A DNA stretch of 64,000 nt. It comes from Dyadobacter flavalbus. GTDB taxonomy: Bacteria > Bacteroidota > Bacteroidia > Cytophagales > Spirosomataceae. Made by a program: the position numbers and the translations under genes. This document shows, piece after piece, positions 35,590 to 44,871 of the stretch; position 1 is the first letter of the stretch; each line of letters opens with the position of its first letter. Under the pieces are notes generated by a model, which made no database searches, had not been told where the DNA came from, and saw nothing but the letters and a program-made list of their open reading frames with translations. The stretch spans positions 248,001 to 312,000 of the forward strand of contig NZ_VBSN01000038.1 in the NCBI RefSeq assembly GCF_006149045.1, written 5' to 3'.

Positions 35590-36426
35590 ATGCTGTTATC
35601 TGTACAAAAGTTGCGTATTGCCTGGCTCTTTATGATGGCCGTTTACCTGAGTTCCGGAACCACAAGTGCTCAGCAAAAGCCGTTGTTCCGGGTTATTGCT
35701 TTTTTTACAGGGAAAAATGACAAGGCGCACATCAGTTTTGTGAACGAGGCAAACCGGAACTTTCCCAAACTGGCTGAAAAAAACCATTTTACATACGATA
35801 CCACAAGCAACTGGAATAATCTGAACGCAGAATTTCTTTCTAAATACCAGGTAGTGCTTTTTCTGGATACGAGGCCGGAAACGTCAGGACAGCGTGAAGC
35901 TTTCCGGCATTATATGGAACATGGCGGCGCATGGATGGGCTTTCACTTTGCGGCATTTGCGCTTACACCTTCGGCTTACCCGCAGAATTGGGACTGGTAC
36001 CACAACGAATTTCTGGGTTCCGGCCAGTACAAAAGCAATACATGGCGCCCGACTTCGGCTATTTTAAAAGCAGAAAACAGGAATCATCCGGCTGTAAGGG
36101 GAATTTCTGCTACTATCAAGGCTTCCCCGAACGAATGGTACCAGTGGGAAAATGACCTGACTCAAAATAAAGATATTCAGATTCTGCTATCGATTGATCC
36201 GTCCAGCTTTCCGTTAGGAACGGGTCCAAAGCAGCATGAGATATGGAAAAGCGGCTATTATCCGGTTGTATGGACAAACAGGAAGTACAGGATGATTTAC
36301 CTGAACATGGGTCATAATGACATTGACTATGAAAACAAAACGGACAAGGAACTGTCATTCACTTTCGATAATGACGTTCAGAACCAGTTTATAATCAATG
36401 CCCTTATTTGGCTGGGAAACAAATAA
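35590..36426 (+). CDS. Secreted ThuA-like domain protein
   Basis: The 278-residue protein has a signal peptide (LRIAWLFMMAVYLSSGTTSA, then QQK) and a ThuA-like (class I amidotransferase-like) domain: RVIAFFTGKNDKAHISFVNE, EHGGAWMGFHFAAFALTPSA, RKYRMIYLNMGHNDIDYENK. ThuA-like proteins act in trehalose and sugar-related catabolism and are common in Bacteroidota. The ATG at 35590 is preferred over 35515 because the signal peptide starts there. No sugar genes are adjacent, so the role is open. Confidence 0.87.
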   Translation: MLLSVQKLRIAWLFMMAVYLSSGTTSAQQKPLFRVIAFFTGKNDKAHISFVNEANRNFPKLAEKNHFTYDTTSNWNNLNAEFLSKYQVVLFLDTRPETSGQREAFRHYMEHGGAWMGFHFAAFALTPSAYPQNWDWYHNEFLGSGQYKSNTWRPTSAILKAENRNHPAVRGISATIKASPNEWYQWENDLTQNKDIQILLSIDPSSFPLGTGPKQHEIWKSGYYPVVWTNRKYRMIYLNMGHNDIDYENKTDKELSFTFDNDVQNQFIINALIWLGNK

Positions 36427-36466
36427 CCGGACACCCCGCATGTACATTGGCCGAGTGCCCGGTTGG

Positions 36467-36655
36467 TTATGCCGGTTCAGAATCTTTGGCACCTACATCT
36501 TCCGGATCAATATCCTGTTGCGGAATTTCCGGTTCCATTCTCGTTCCGGTATTGACTTCAGGAGCATCAGGGCCCTGCACATTCGGCTTCGTGTTCAATG
36601 GTGCAGTTTGTCCGGGTTCGGGCGTACTTGGCGCCGGTTTTTGTTTGTCAGGCAT
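36467..36655 (-). CDS. Proline-rich small protein (62 aa), unknown
   Basis: The reading frame encodes MPDKQKPAPSTPEPGQTAPL and continues Pro/Glu/Asp-rich to the end (PEIPQQDIDPEDVGAKDS). The composition is typical of a disordered, acidic small protein. It has no signal or membrane segment. The start is ATG 36653-36655. Plus-strand frames across it are also open, so coding status rests on the biased composition. Confidence 0.45.
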   Translation of the reverse strand: MPDKQKPAPSTPEPGQTAPLNTKPNVQGPDAPEVNTGTRMEPEIPQQDIDPEDVGAKDSEPA

Positions 36656-36833
36656 ATGGATATCGGTTAATGATTAAAGTTGCAGTTTTTAAATTGGTCA
36701 TTTGATATGTATGATAATTTCCACAATGAGAAAAAATCATGCCCTGAACCGAAAGGCTGCATTTAATTGTGTACAATCCGGTTTCTGCACGACAAAAAGC
36801 TGTTGATTCAGCAAACATTTTATTTTCTGAAAT

Positions 36834-37289
36834 ATGCCCGTATTAATCGTCTTACTGATCAGTTTTTTTGCAAGTCTGGGTTTAACCAAAGTATACTCGG
36901 GCAGCTGGGATTATTTGCTTTGCGGCAACATCGCCATGTGCGTGATGCTGTTTTTTACTGCCATTGGTCATTTCAAGTTTTCGAAAGGTATGCAGTTAAT
37001 GATCCCGGAAATAGTTCCTTTCAGGAAAGCACTGGTTTTTGTTACCGGCATTATGGAAATCGTTGCCGGCATTGCATTGCTGTTTCCTTCTTTAAGGCAT
37101 GGAACAGGCATTTTCCTGATTGTTTTCTTTCTGCTGATCCTTCCCGCCAATGTCCACGCAGCCATTAATAAAATTGATTATCAGAAAAATACGCTTGACG
37201 GAAAAGGTTTGGATTATCTATGGTTCAGAATTCCGTTCCAGATTTTCCTGATGCTTTGGGTCTGGTATTTTTCGGTCCGGCCTTATTAA
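36834..37289 (+). CDS. DoxX-like four-helix membrane protein
   Basis: The 151-residue protein has four hydrophobic segments: LIVLLISFFASLGLTKVYSG, LLCGNIAMCVMLFFTAIGHF, ALVFVTGIMEIVAGIALLFP, and FQIFLMLWVWYF. Segments 2 and 3 with HFKFSKGM and VHAAINKIDY resemble DoxX-like proteins of the inner membrane. Function unknown. It converges on the rsmB-like gene with 9 bp between stops. Confidence 0.82.
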   Translation: MPVLIVLLISFFASLGLTKVYSGSWDYLLCGNIAMCVMLFFTAIGHFKFSKGMQLMIPEIVPFRKALVFVTGIMEIVAGIALLFPSLRHGTGIFLIVFFLLILPANVHAAINKIDYQKNTLDGKGLDYLWFRIPFQIFLMLWVWYFSVRPY

Positions 37290-37298
37290 AGTCAGGTT

Positions 37299-38585
37299 TC
37301 ATTTACGTTCCAGCAAAGCCATGTAAAAACCGTCGAATCCGTCTTTTGCAACAGAAGTCCTGTGTTCGGAAATGAAATTCCATTCCTTTTTTCTGGACTT
37401 CATAAATCTTTTAACCTGGTCTTCGGATTCGGACGGCAGAATGCTGCATGTGGCATACACCATCTTTCCGCCTTTTTTGACCAGCTCGGAATAATTATCC
37501 AGAATCTGCCATTGAACCTGACGGATCGAATCCAGGAACTGCGGTTTCAGCTTCCATTTGGTATCCGGATTTCTCCGCAATACACCGAGACCGGAGCACG
37601 GAACATCCAGCAGAAGGCGGTCAGCCGTTCCAATCAGGTTCTGAAGGGCCAGTTCGTCATCAATCAGCAGCGTTTCCAGATTTTTCACACCGTTGCGTTC
37701 AGCCCTTTTTACCAGTTCGGCCAATTTATACTGCTCAATATCCATGGCGAGGATCGAGCCTTCATTCTGAAGCAATGCCGCTATATGCAGCGTTTTTCCA
37801 CCGGCACCTGCACAGGCATCAATGACACTCATTCCCGGTTTGATGTCCAGATATGGCGCAATTAACTGGGATCCGGCGTCCTGCACCTCAAAATAGCCTT
37901 GCCTGAAAGCGTCCGTTCCTGTTACATTCTGACGCTTTTTCAGTATCAGTGCATCCTGTACGCCATTCACCTGCAGCACATTTTCGGCTCCAAAAATGTT
38001 GATTACCGTTTCCAGACCTGTTTTCAGCGTATTTACACGGATGGCCACCGGCGCCTGCTGATTGAGCGCTGCGAGTTCTTCATCCCATTTTGCGCCAAGT
38101 TCCTGTGCAGCTGTTTCATCGATCCAGTCGGGCACGGACTGGGCAATTTTTCTGGTACCCAATGCTGCATTGTATCTTTCCAGCACGGTTTCTGCATGTA
38201 TGCCTTCAAACTCCGGCCATTCCGGCAATATTTCGTCTTCTTCCCTGTTTAGATGCCGCGGCCGGATGATCAGCCATGCGCCCGCAAGTTTCCAGAAATC
38301 CGCATGTTCGAATGCCTTCTCCATCCCGGCGGTATATTTGACCAGCCGCCACCAGCGGACAATCTCATACGTATTTTCAGCAATGAATGCCCGGTCACGG
38401 GCGCCCCATTTCTTGTTTGATTTCAATAACTGCTCCACAACACGGTCAGCCTGCCGGTTTTTTACAAAAATGTTGTACAATGCGTCCACAGTTGCAGCAA
38501 CAAGTCCTTTATATAATTTCAAAGCCTGTATATTATTTGTTACATTCAAATCTAGCCGTATGCGCCAAAAAGCAGCGGCTGTCAT
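37299..38585 (-). CDS. RsmB/NSUN family RNA m5C methyltransferase
   Basis: The SAM-dependent RNA cytosine-C5 methyltransferase has up to 428 residues. An N-terminal NusB-like helical region (WGARDRAFIAENTYEIVRWW) precedes the methyltransferase: SAM motif DACAGAGGKTLHIA, DVPCSGLGVLRRNPDTKW (first Cys) and VYATCSILPSE (catalytic Cys). The ATG at 38585 gives an unusual 21-residue lead. The family sequence seems to begin at LKLYKGLVAATV, a TTG codon at 38520-38522, so the true start may be there. The precise rRNA target is not determined. Confidence 0.9.
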   Translation of the reverse strand: MTAAAFWRIRLDLNVTNNIQALKLYKGLVAATVDALYNIFVKNRQADRVVEQLLKSNKKWGARDRAFIAENTYEIVRWWRLVKYTAGMEKAFEHADFWKLAGAWLIIRPRHLNREEDEILPEWPEFEGIHAETVLERYNAALGTRKIAQSVPDWIDETAAQELGAKWDEELAALNQQAPVAIRVNTLKTGLETVINIFGAENVLQVNGVQDALILKKRQNVTGTDAFRQGYFEVQDAGSQLIAPYLDIKPGMSVIDACAGAGGKTLHIAALLQNEGSILAMDIEQYKLAELVKRAERNGVKNLETLLIDDELALQNLIGTADRLLLDVPCSGLGVLRRNPDTKWKLKPQFLDSIRQVQWQILDNYSELVKKGGKMVYATCSILPSESEDQVKRFMKSRKKEWNFISEHRTSVAKDGFDGFYMALLERK

Positions 38586-38651
38586 GCGGTAAAGTTGGTG
38601 ATGTCTTTTTTACAAAGCAACAAAATGGCATCAAGGCATGGTTTTTAAGTC

Positions 38652-39899
38652 ATGTGCAGCATGGACAGCTACATGGTTACCGTTACCATTATCGGCATTG
38701 CAGTTTTAGGAATGGCATGGATGCCGTCCTTTACCAAACTTACGGGTATTTCCGACTCGGTTGTATACGTATTGCTTGGTGTTATCATTTATCTGGTCTT
38801 TGACTTTTTACCCAATCCGAACCCGGTTACATACAACAAGTTCACCATTCATCTTACCGAGCTCGTCGTGATCATATCTTTGATGGGAACCGGATTGAAA
38901 ATAGACCGGGCATTCTCATTCAAAGCCTGGTCGATACCCTTCCGGATGCTGACGATTACGATGCTATTGTGCATTGCGTCCGTGACGTTCATTGCATACT
39001 GGTTCCTGCGGTTTGATATGGCTTCGGCCTTGCTGCTCGGTGCCGTACTGGCTCCGACAGATCCTGTACTGGCGGCGGATGTTCAGGTGGGACCGCCACA
39101 GGAAGAAATTACGGATGATGTACGCTTCTCCCTGACAGCAGAAGCCGGCATGAACGATGGAATGGCTTTCCCTTTTACCTGGCTGGCAATCCTGATTGCA
39201 GGCTCGGCCACAGGAGAATTCAGCGAAGTAATGGGCGAATGGCTGACCTGGGATCTTGCTTACAAAATCGTTTCCGGTGTTATTTTTGGGATTCTGCTGG
39301 GAAAACTGATTGCTTACATCATATTCGACTACTCTGAAAAACATCAATACATCGACCTGAACGACGGATTTATTGCCGTTGCCGCTTCACTGACCATATT
39401 CGGTATCGTTGAACTGCTTCATGGCTACGGGTTTGTTGCTGTGTTTGTCGCATCGCTGACGATCAGGAATTATGAACATAACCACCAGTTTCATAAAGAC
39501 CTTCACAGCTTTTCGGATCAGACTGAACGTATACTGGTGGCGGTTGTGTTGCTTGTGTTCGGAGGCAGCCTGGTACACGGCATCCTGGATTTCCTGACAT
39601 GGGAAACTGCATTGCTTTCCATAGGGTTTTTGCTGCTTATCAGACCTGTTGCCGGGCTGATTTCTCTGATCGGCACAAAATTGCATTTCAAGGAAAAACT
39701 CGGTATCAGCTTCTACGGCATTCGCGGAATCGGGTCGTTTTACTACCTTGCTTTTGCATTTCGTGAAGAAACATTCGTGCTAAGCAAGGAACTATGGTCC
39801 ACGGTATCCTTTATTGTGCTCTTGTCCGTACTCATTCACGGGCTGACAGCAACCAGGGTCATGTCGAGGCTTGAAAAAAAATTTTCACGCACAGTCTGA
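38652..39899 (+). CDS. Na+/H+ antiporter, CPA1 (NhaP-like) family
   Basis: The 415-residue inner-membrane protein has about 12 hydrophobic helices. CPA1 landmarks are GAVLAPTDPVLAADVQVG (the TDP region) and LTAEAGMNDGMAFPFTWLAI (the ND ion-binding pair), with YGIRGIGSFYYLAFAF near the C-terminus. There is no cytosolic regulatory tail. It exchanges Na+ or K+ for protons in pH and ion homeostasis. The start could be ATG 38652 or 38661 (MDSYMV). It diverges from the rsmB-like gene by 66 bp. Confidence 0.9.
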   Translation: MCSMDSYMVTVTIIGIAVLGMAWMPSFTKLTGISDSVVYVLLGVIIYLVFDFLPNPNPVTYNKFTIHLTELVVIISLMGTGLKIDRAFSFKAWSIPFRMLTITMLLCIASVTFIAYWFLRFDMASALLLGAVLAPTDPVLAADVQVGPPQEEITDDVRFSLTAEAGMNDGMAFPFTWLAILIAGSATGEFSEVMGEWLTWDLAYKIVSGVIFGILLGKLIAYIIFDYSEKHQYIDLNDGFIAVAASLTIFGIVELLHGYGFVAVFVASLTIRNYEHNHQFHKDLHSFSDQTERILVAVVLLVFGGSLVHGILDFLTWETALLSIGFLLLIRPVAGLISLIGTKLHFKEKLGISFYGIRGIGSFYYLAFAFREETFVLSKELWSTVSFIVLLSVLIHGLTATRVMSRLEKKFSRTV

Positions 39900-39938
39900 G
39901 AATTTATTGAAGAAAATACACAGAAAAAGTCTATAAAC

Positions 39939-40400
39939 ATGGAAACTACAATGGCTGTCATTTGCCCACCGGATTTATCCACACGTCCATACAGCCTGCA
40001 GGCGGAACGGTTACTGGCATTTTCTGCAGATGTGTTGATCAAGGCCTGGACCATTCAGCTTGACCTCTGGCTGGCATCGCCCGCATCCTTTCTTGGAAAG
40101 CCAGAAGTCAATGCGCCGTTCTATTTTGAGACCATGCACGACGGGATCCGTTACCCGCATTACGGCCGTTTTCTGGCCATTGAACAGGATAAAGTTGAAT
40201 TAACGTGGGTATCTGGAGAAAATGGTACAAAAGGGACTGAAACCGTGCTGACCATTACACTTTCTGCACATGCAAACGGAACATATCTTAATCTAGTTCA
40301 TGCAGGTTTTCCGGATGAAACTACCAGAGACAAGCATCAGGAAGCCTGGCCGGCCATCCTGCAGCAGCTGGAAGAAAGAATGTCCAGACCAATTGATTAA
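39939..40400 (+). CDS. SRPBCC domain protein
   Basis: The 153-residue protein has SRPBCC/AHSA1-type features: AFSADVLIKAWTIQLDLWLA at the front, FYFETMHDGIRYPHYGRFLA in the core and a C-terminal helix (RDKHQEAWPAILQQLEERMS). It is cytoplasmic. It lies 39 bp downstream of the antiporter gene on the same strand and may be co-transcribed. The ligand is unknown. Confidence 0.85.
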   Translation: METTMAVICPPDLSTRPYSLQAERLLAFSADVLIKAWTIQLDLWLASPASFLGKPEVNAPFYFETMHDGIRYPHYGRFLAIEQDKVELTWVSGENGTKGTETVLTITLSAHANGTYLNLVHAGFPDETTRDKHQEAWPAILQQLEERMSRPID

Positions 40401-40432
40401 TCTGTTTGTACATACAGGTTCAAATGCTGATG

Positions 40433-41662
40433 CTAGAAATTCTGTGGCAATCGGATGTTGAACGTGGTTCCTTCTCCTACTTTGGACGTAATCTGCATGG
40501 TACCGTTCAGGCTGCTTACCAGGTGTTTAACAAGTGACAGGCCGAAACCGTATCCTTTTTCACCGCTGGTTCCTTCCGTAGATACTGCATTTTCAGACAT
40601 AATGGCCTGGATGCTTTCTTCGCTCATACCAATTCCGTTATCGAAAACGGTAATGTACAGCACAACCTGTTCGCCGCTGGTTGTTAACTGAAGATCAACC
40701 GTGACACTTCCTCCTTCCGGTGTAAATTTCATTGAATTGCTGATCAGGTTGCCGGCAATCTGCAGCAATTTATTTTTGGGAAGCGCGATATTTTCCGTCA
40801 GCGGTGTTGTGATAACCGAAAAATGGATGTTCTTGTGCTTTGCCTGCGGGCTGTATAGTTTTACCAGTTTGTCCTTGAAAACGATCAGGTTGAAAATACT
40901 TGCATCAACCGTTTTAGACCGGTCGGCAGAAGGTTTGTCTTTACTGGTTTCCAGAATTTCTCCTGCGAGGTCCAGTATGGAATTGCCGCTCTTGTGGATC
41001 AGCGAGATAAATTCCAGCACTTCATCCATATGATTGTTGTAACCCTGATCCCGGATAATCTGCGCCAGTCCAACGATACCGCCAAGCGGCCCGCGGATAT
41101 CATGTGCCACTTTTTTCTGCATCTGCTTTGCTTCCAGCAATTTAGATTTCAGGTTATCCATAACTTTCAGGGTATGAAGCCGGGTAACGACCTCATCCGC
41201 AATGATTTTCATCAATTCGATTTTTTCCGGATCAAGCGTTTTCTGTTCATAATCCAGCACACATAAAGCGCCGATCTGATGGCCGCTGCCTGTTTTAAGC
41301 GGAACACCGTAGTAATAGCGCAGGTTTGGAGCGCCGTTTACGTAAAACTTATCTTTAAAGCGCTCGTCTTCCAGAAGATCATCTACCTCAAAATGATCCT
41401 TTTCCATGATTGTGTACTGGCAGACGGAATCTTCCCTCAACATCTGCTCCACATCCATTCCGTAATTGGAAATTGTCCACTGCGTCAGCGAATCGATCAG
41501 GTTCACAAGAGATATTTTGGTCCCGGTTACTTTTGCAGCCAGTTTGGCCAGATCTTTGAAGGTATGCTGATGATCGGAATAATCAACATCCAGTTCAACC
41601 AGGCTCATCAGCCTTTCCATTTCATTTTCAGGTACCACAGGCAATTTATTTGTCACTTTCAA
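40433..41662 (-). CDS. GAF-domain sensor histidine kinase (cytoplasmic)
   Basis: The protein (409 aa from TTG 41662; 395 from ATG 41620) has an N-terminal GAF domain (KISLVNLIDSLTQWTISNYG, GVPLKTGSGHQIGALCVLDY), dimerisation helix with phospho-acceptor His in VAHDIRGPLGGIVG (residue 187 from the TTG), and HATPase domain: N box GNLISNSMKFTPEGG, G1 FDNGIGMSEE, G2 GYGFGLSLVKHL. It has no membrane segments, so it senses a cytosolic signal. No response regulator is adjacent. Confidence 0.88.
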   Translation of the reverse strand: MKVTNKLPVVPENEMERLMSLVELDVDYSDHQHTFKDLAKLAAKVTGTKISLVNLIDSLTQWTISNYGMDVEQMLREDSVCQYTIMEKDHFEVDDLLEDERFKDKFYVNGAPNLRYYYGVPLKTGSGHQIGALCVLDYEQKTLDPEKIELMKIIADEVVTRLHTLKVMDNLKSKLLEAKQMQKKVAHDIRGPLGGIVGLAQIIRDQGYNNHMDEVLEFISLIHKSGNSILDLAGEILETSKDKPSADRSKTVDASIFNLIVFKDKLVKLYSPQAKHKNIHFSVITTPLTENIALPKNKLLQIAGNLISNSMKFTPEGGSVTVDLQLTTSGEQVVLYITVFDNGIGMSEESIQAIMSENAVSTEGTSGEKGYGFGLSLVKHLVSSLNGTMQITSKVGEGTTFNIRLPQNF

Positions 41663-42206
41663 ACTAAATTTGATACTTTATTCTTACCCCTTTTTTCAAA
41701 TAGAAATAATTCGAATATAAACTATCAAATATACGAAAATATTCTAATCATTTTATAGAAAATTTAACTGAACTTATTACGGGCTCCGGGCTTAAAATTT
41801 CGGCATCAAACAGGAAGTTTCACAATTGACTGGACAGCAACCTTTCGTGATAAAATCAGGGACAAACAAAGAATACCGGATCGTGCCGCTGGCATGGCCA
41901 TAAATGATTATCTTGGAATAATTCAATTTTCAAATAAATTTCACCGGATTTAGAAATACCTTTTGTAGATTTGGCAGATAGTATTTTTTTAAGATCCAAA
42001 ACACTGTATTTTTTACTAGAATTAAGAATTTTGTGTTATTTAATGGCAGTAACCTATTTAACAGCGTTAGAAAGTAAATTTTTGGTACATTTTTGTATTT
42101 TATTTCAGTTGACATCATTATCAAATCATCTCTATTCATTTCTGAATAATTGAATATTATCAAGACCAAACGACTCATCGAAACTTCATTCTAATCTTGA
42201 CTCTTA
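41663..42206. other. AT-rich intergenic region, no supported gene
   Basis: About 540 bp of low-GC DNA between divergent genes. Short open frames exist on both strands around 41930-42178, but their composition is that of AT-rich non-coding DNA. It must hold the promoters of the histidine kinase and the DUF2147 gene; I see no clear TAnnTTTG box for either. Confidence 0.55.
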
Positions 42207-42644
42207 ATGTTGAAAATAACTTTTACAATAATTCTGAACTTTTTGTTTATTCAGTGTATTGCACAAAATGCCGCAGCGGATGTGATTATTGGCGAGTGGG
42301 TCAATGAGGAAAATGATGCCAAAATCGAGATTTACAAAAGTGGTTCTGTGTATCAAGGAAAACTTATCTGGTCCATCGACTACATGGAAGCGGATGGAAA
42401 GACTTCCAAAAAAGACGTTAACAATACGGATGAAAAGCTTCAGTCACGCCTGCTTATCAATTCAAATGTTCTTCAGGACTTTAAATTTGAAGACGGCGTT
42501 TGGGACAGCGGAACAATGTATGATCCGAAAAGCGGCAAAAGTTACAACTGCGTCATGAAAATACACGATGATACACTGGAAATACGTAGCTATGTTGGAA
42601 TCCAATTATTTGGCAAGACAACGTACTGGAAACGCTCCATCTGA
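42207..42644 (+). CDS. DUF2147 family secreted protein
   Basis: The 145-residue protein has a signal peptide (ITFTIILNFLFIQCIAQ, then NAAADV), followed by the DUF2147 fold: DVIIGEWVNEENDAKIEIYK, YQGKLIWSIDYMEADGKTS, and DSGTMYDPKSGKSYNCVMKI with a C-terminal RSYVGIQLFGKTTYWKR. DUF2147 proteins are small periplasmic lipocalin-like beta-barrels of unknown function. It stands alone. Confidence 0.88.
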   Translation: MLKITFTIILNFLFIQCIAQNAAADVIIGEWVNEENDAKIEIYKSGSVYQGKLIWSIDYMEADGKTSKKDVNNTDEKLQSRLLINSNVLQDFKFEDGVWDSGTMYDPKSGKSYNCVMKIHDDTLEIRSYVGIQLFGKTTYWKRSI

Positions 42645-42756
42645 AACTATCTAACTACACATTCTGCCTTATTCTCATCAGTTATCCTCATGATTGAAAA
42701 TACATCATGCCATTCATATCAGGCTGATCAAGCTTACGCCGGTAAGTAAAACCGAA

Positions 42757-42784
42757 GTACTTTCCCGCCGGAAAGTACATTTTT
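42757..42784 (+). terminator. Terminator after DUF2147 gene
   Basis: A 9-bp perfect stem GTACTTTCC / GGAAAGTAC with loop CGCC is followed by ATTTTTG. It lies 112 bp past the stop and shares its core with the hairpin at 33166-33197. Confidence 0.75.
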
Positions 42785-42844
42785 GACCAGCAGCGGAATA
42801 GAAACAGCAAACGCATTGTTATTTCGAAAAGAATTTTCGAAACA

Positions 42845-43858
42845 ATGAGCGATATAAAACTAGGAATTCTGGATCAATCCATTGTAAGACACGGTTCCGG
42901 CGTACAGCAGGCGATCAATGAAACCATTGCTACCGCACAGCTTGCGGAAGATTTAGGCTACAGCCGGTTCTGGGTTTCGGAACATCATAATTCGGAATTC
43001 ATTGCGGGTTCCACGCCGGAGGTGCTGATGGTAAAACTGGCAGATGCTACCAACCATATCCGGATTGGTTCAGGCGGCATTATGCTTCCGAACCACAGTG
43101 CGTTAAAAGTTGCTGAAAATTTCAGAATGCTGGAAACCTTGTTTCCCGGCCGCATCGATCTGGGTATGGGACGAGCGCCGGGCACAGACCGCATTACATC
43201 ATCCCTTCTGAATCCGTCCAATGATTTTAGTGAATCCAGTTATTTAAGACAGCTTGAACATTTACAGCATTTTTTCCGGGATACAGCCGGAACTGAACGC
43301 GGGTTTATTTATGCCACACCGCAATCGCCGACTATTCCCATGCAATGGATACTGAGTTCCAGCGGAGGAAGCAGCAACATTGCCGCCCGTTTCGGAATGG
43401 GACTCGCCGTTGCCAAGTTTATCAATGGCTTTGTTCGTCCGGATGTAGTGGAAACTTACCGCAGGAATTTTCGTCCTTCCGACCAGTATGCGCAGCCGCA
43501 TGCCATTCTTTCCGTATTTGTCCTCTGCGGAGAAACCGAAGAAGAAGCTGTATTGATGCGAAAAATGATGGATTTTATGCTTGTTGAGTTTGAAAGAGGA
43601 AAATCCGGGCCCTTTCCGGAAGTGGAAACCATAAGAAATTACCGGTTTTCCGTTGGCGAACTGGAAAGGATCCGTTACAACAGCGGCCGCATCATTTCCG
43701 GTACGAAGGAAGAAGTTAAAGAACAGCTCACCAAACTGGCCAATGAATTTGAAGTAGATGAAATCATTATTTCAACCATGGCGCACAGCGTTGAATCCAG
43801 GATCAAATCTTTTGAACTGATTTCGGAGGCATTTAAATTGAGAGAACCCGCTCTTTAA
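42845..43858 (+). CDS. Luciferase-like monooxygenase (LLM class flavin-dependent oxidoreductase)
   Basis: The 337-residue TIM-barrel flavin monooxygenase has LGILDQSIVRHGSGVQQAIN, WVSEHHNSEFIAGSTPEVLM, IGSGGIMLPNHSALKVAENF and RIDLGMGRAPGTDR, typical of MsnO8-like bacterial luciferase relatives. These use reduced FMN from a partner reductase. An FMN reductase gene lies 1 kb downstream, after the WYL regulator. The substrate is unknown; sulfur or aldehyde compounds are possible. Confidence 0.9.
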   Translation: MSDIKLGILDQSIVRHGSGVQQAINETIATAQLAEDLGYSRFWVSEHHNSEFIAGSTPEVLMVKLADATNHIRIGSGGIMLPNHSALKVAENFRMLETLFPGRIDLGMGRAPGTDRITSSLLNPSNDFSESSYLRQLEHLQHFFRDTAGTERGFIYATPQSPTIPMQWILSSSGGSSNIAARFGMGLAVAKFINGFVRPDVVETYRRNFRPSDQYAQPHAILSVFVLCGETEEEAVLMRKMMDFMLVEFERGKSGPFPEVETIRNYRFSVGELERIRYNSGRIISGTKEEVKEQLTKLANEFEVDEIIISTMAHSVESRIKSFELISEAFKLREPAL

Positions 43859-43892
43859 GTTTATTTTTGCTGCAGAAAAATCCTGAAACCTA

Positions 43893-44834
43893 ATGAACCG
43901 TTTTGACCGGATTACCGCCATACTGATTCAGCTGCAGTCACGAAAAATTGTAAAAGCCCAGGATCTGGCAGAACGATTTGAAATAAGCCTTAGAACAGTT
44001 TACAGGGATATCAATTCGCTTGCAGAAGCAGGCGTTCCCATTGTAGGCGAGGCAGGTGTAGGTTATTCCATTATGGACGGCTATCGCCTGCCTCCCGTCA
44101 TGTTTACAAAAGAAGAAGCACGCACTTTTATCACGGCTGAAAAACTGATGGAAAAATTTACAGATTTTTCTACCCAGTCACAGTATCAGTCGGCCATGTA
44201 CAAAATAAAGGCGGTTTTGCGGAGCAGTGAAAAATCCATGGTCGAAAACCTGGAAAGCCAAATTGCAGTCAGGCTGAATTCGAAACCGTTCTCCAATCAG
44301 AAAAGCAATACGCTGGACGTATTGCTTAAAAGCATTACCGAAAAGAAAATTGCCCGGATCATTTATACAGCCATCCATTCGGATGATCCGATGGAACGCG
44401 TAATCGAGCCGGTCGGGATTTACCATGAAAACAGTTACTGGTATACGGTAGCCTATTGTCACCTCCGGCAAGATTACCGCAATTTCCGATCAGACCGGAT
44501 TCTTGAAATCGAGCTTACCGAAAATCCGTTTGAAAATCAGCATGCACCGCTGAAAGACTTTCTTTCGACCGGCGGGGAACCGGAAAACCTGCGTCTGATC
44601 CGGATTAAAGTTGAAAAACGCATCGTTCAGTATTTTCAGGACCAAAAGTATTATTACGGTTTTGTTTCAGAAACGATAAAAGGCAATGAGGTGGAAATGT
44701 CATTCCTTACCGCTTCCATCGACGGATTTGCGCGCTGGTATCTGATGATCGCACCCAATGCCACCATTCTTGAACCCGAATCGCTGAAAGAAAAGCTGAG
44801 AAAACTCATCTCCGAAATTTCACAGAAACTGTAA
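43893..44834 (+). CDS. HTH/WYL-domain transcriptional regulator (YafY-like)
   Basis: The 313-residue regulator has an N-terminal DeoR-like HTH (RKIVKAQDLAERFEISLRTV followed by YRDINSLAEAGVP) and a C-terminal WYL domain (MERVIEPVGIYHENSYWYTV, AYCHLRQDYRNFRSDRI). WYL domains sense ligands, often nucleotide-derived or metabolic. It is 34 bp after the LLM gene and 37 bp before the FMN reductase gene, so the three are probably one operon under its control. Confidence 0.92.
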   Translation: MNRFDRITAILIQLQSRKIVKAQDLAERFEISLRTVYRDINSLAEAGVPIVGEAGVGYSIMDGYRLPPVMFTKEEARTFITAEKLMEKFTDFSTQSQYQSAMYKIKAVLRSSEKSMVENLESQIAVRLNSKPFSNQKSNTLDVLLKSITEKKIARIIYTAIHSDDPMERVIEPVGIYHENSYWYTVAYCHLRQDYRNFRSDRILEIELTENPFENQHAPLKDFLSTGGEPENLRLIRIKVEKRIVQYFQDQKYYYGFVSETIKGNEVEMSFLTASIDGFARWYLMIAPNATILEPESLKEKLRKLISEISQKL

Positions 44835-44871
44835 GTTAAACAGCCGCATCGCTCCTTTCCAACTTCTATGC

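Noticed and set aside
41930..42178. 82-codon frame in the AT-rich gap
   Set aside because: Ile/Leu/Lys/Asn-rich composition expected of AT-rich non-coding DNA; an opposing frame is equally open.
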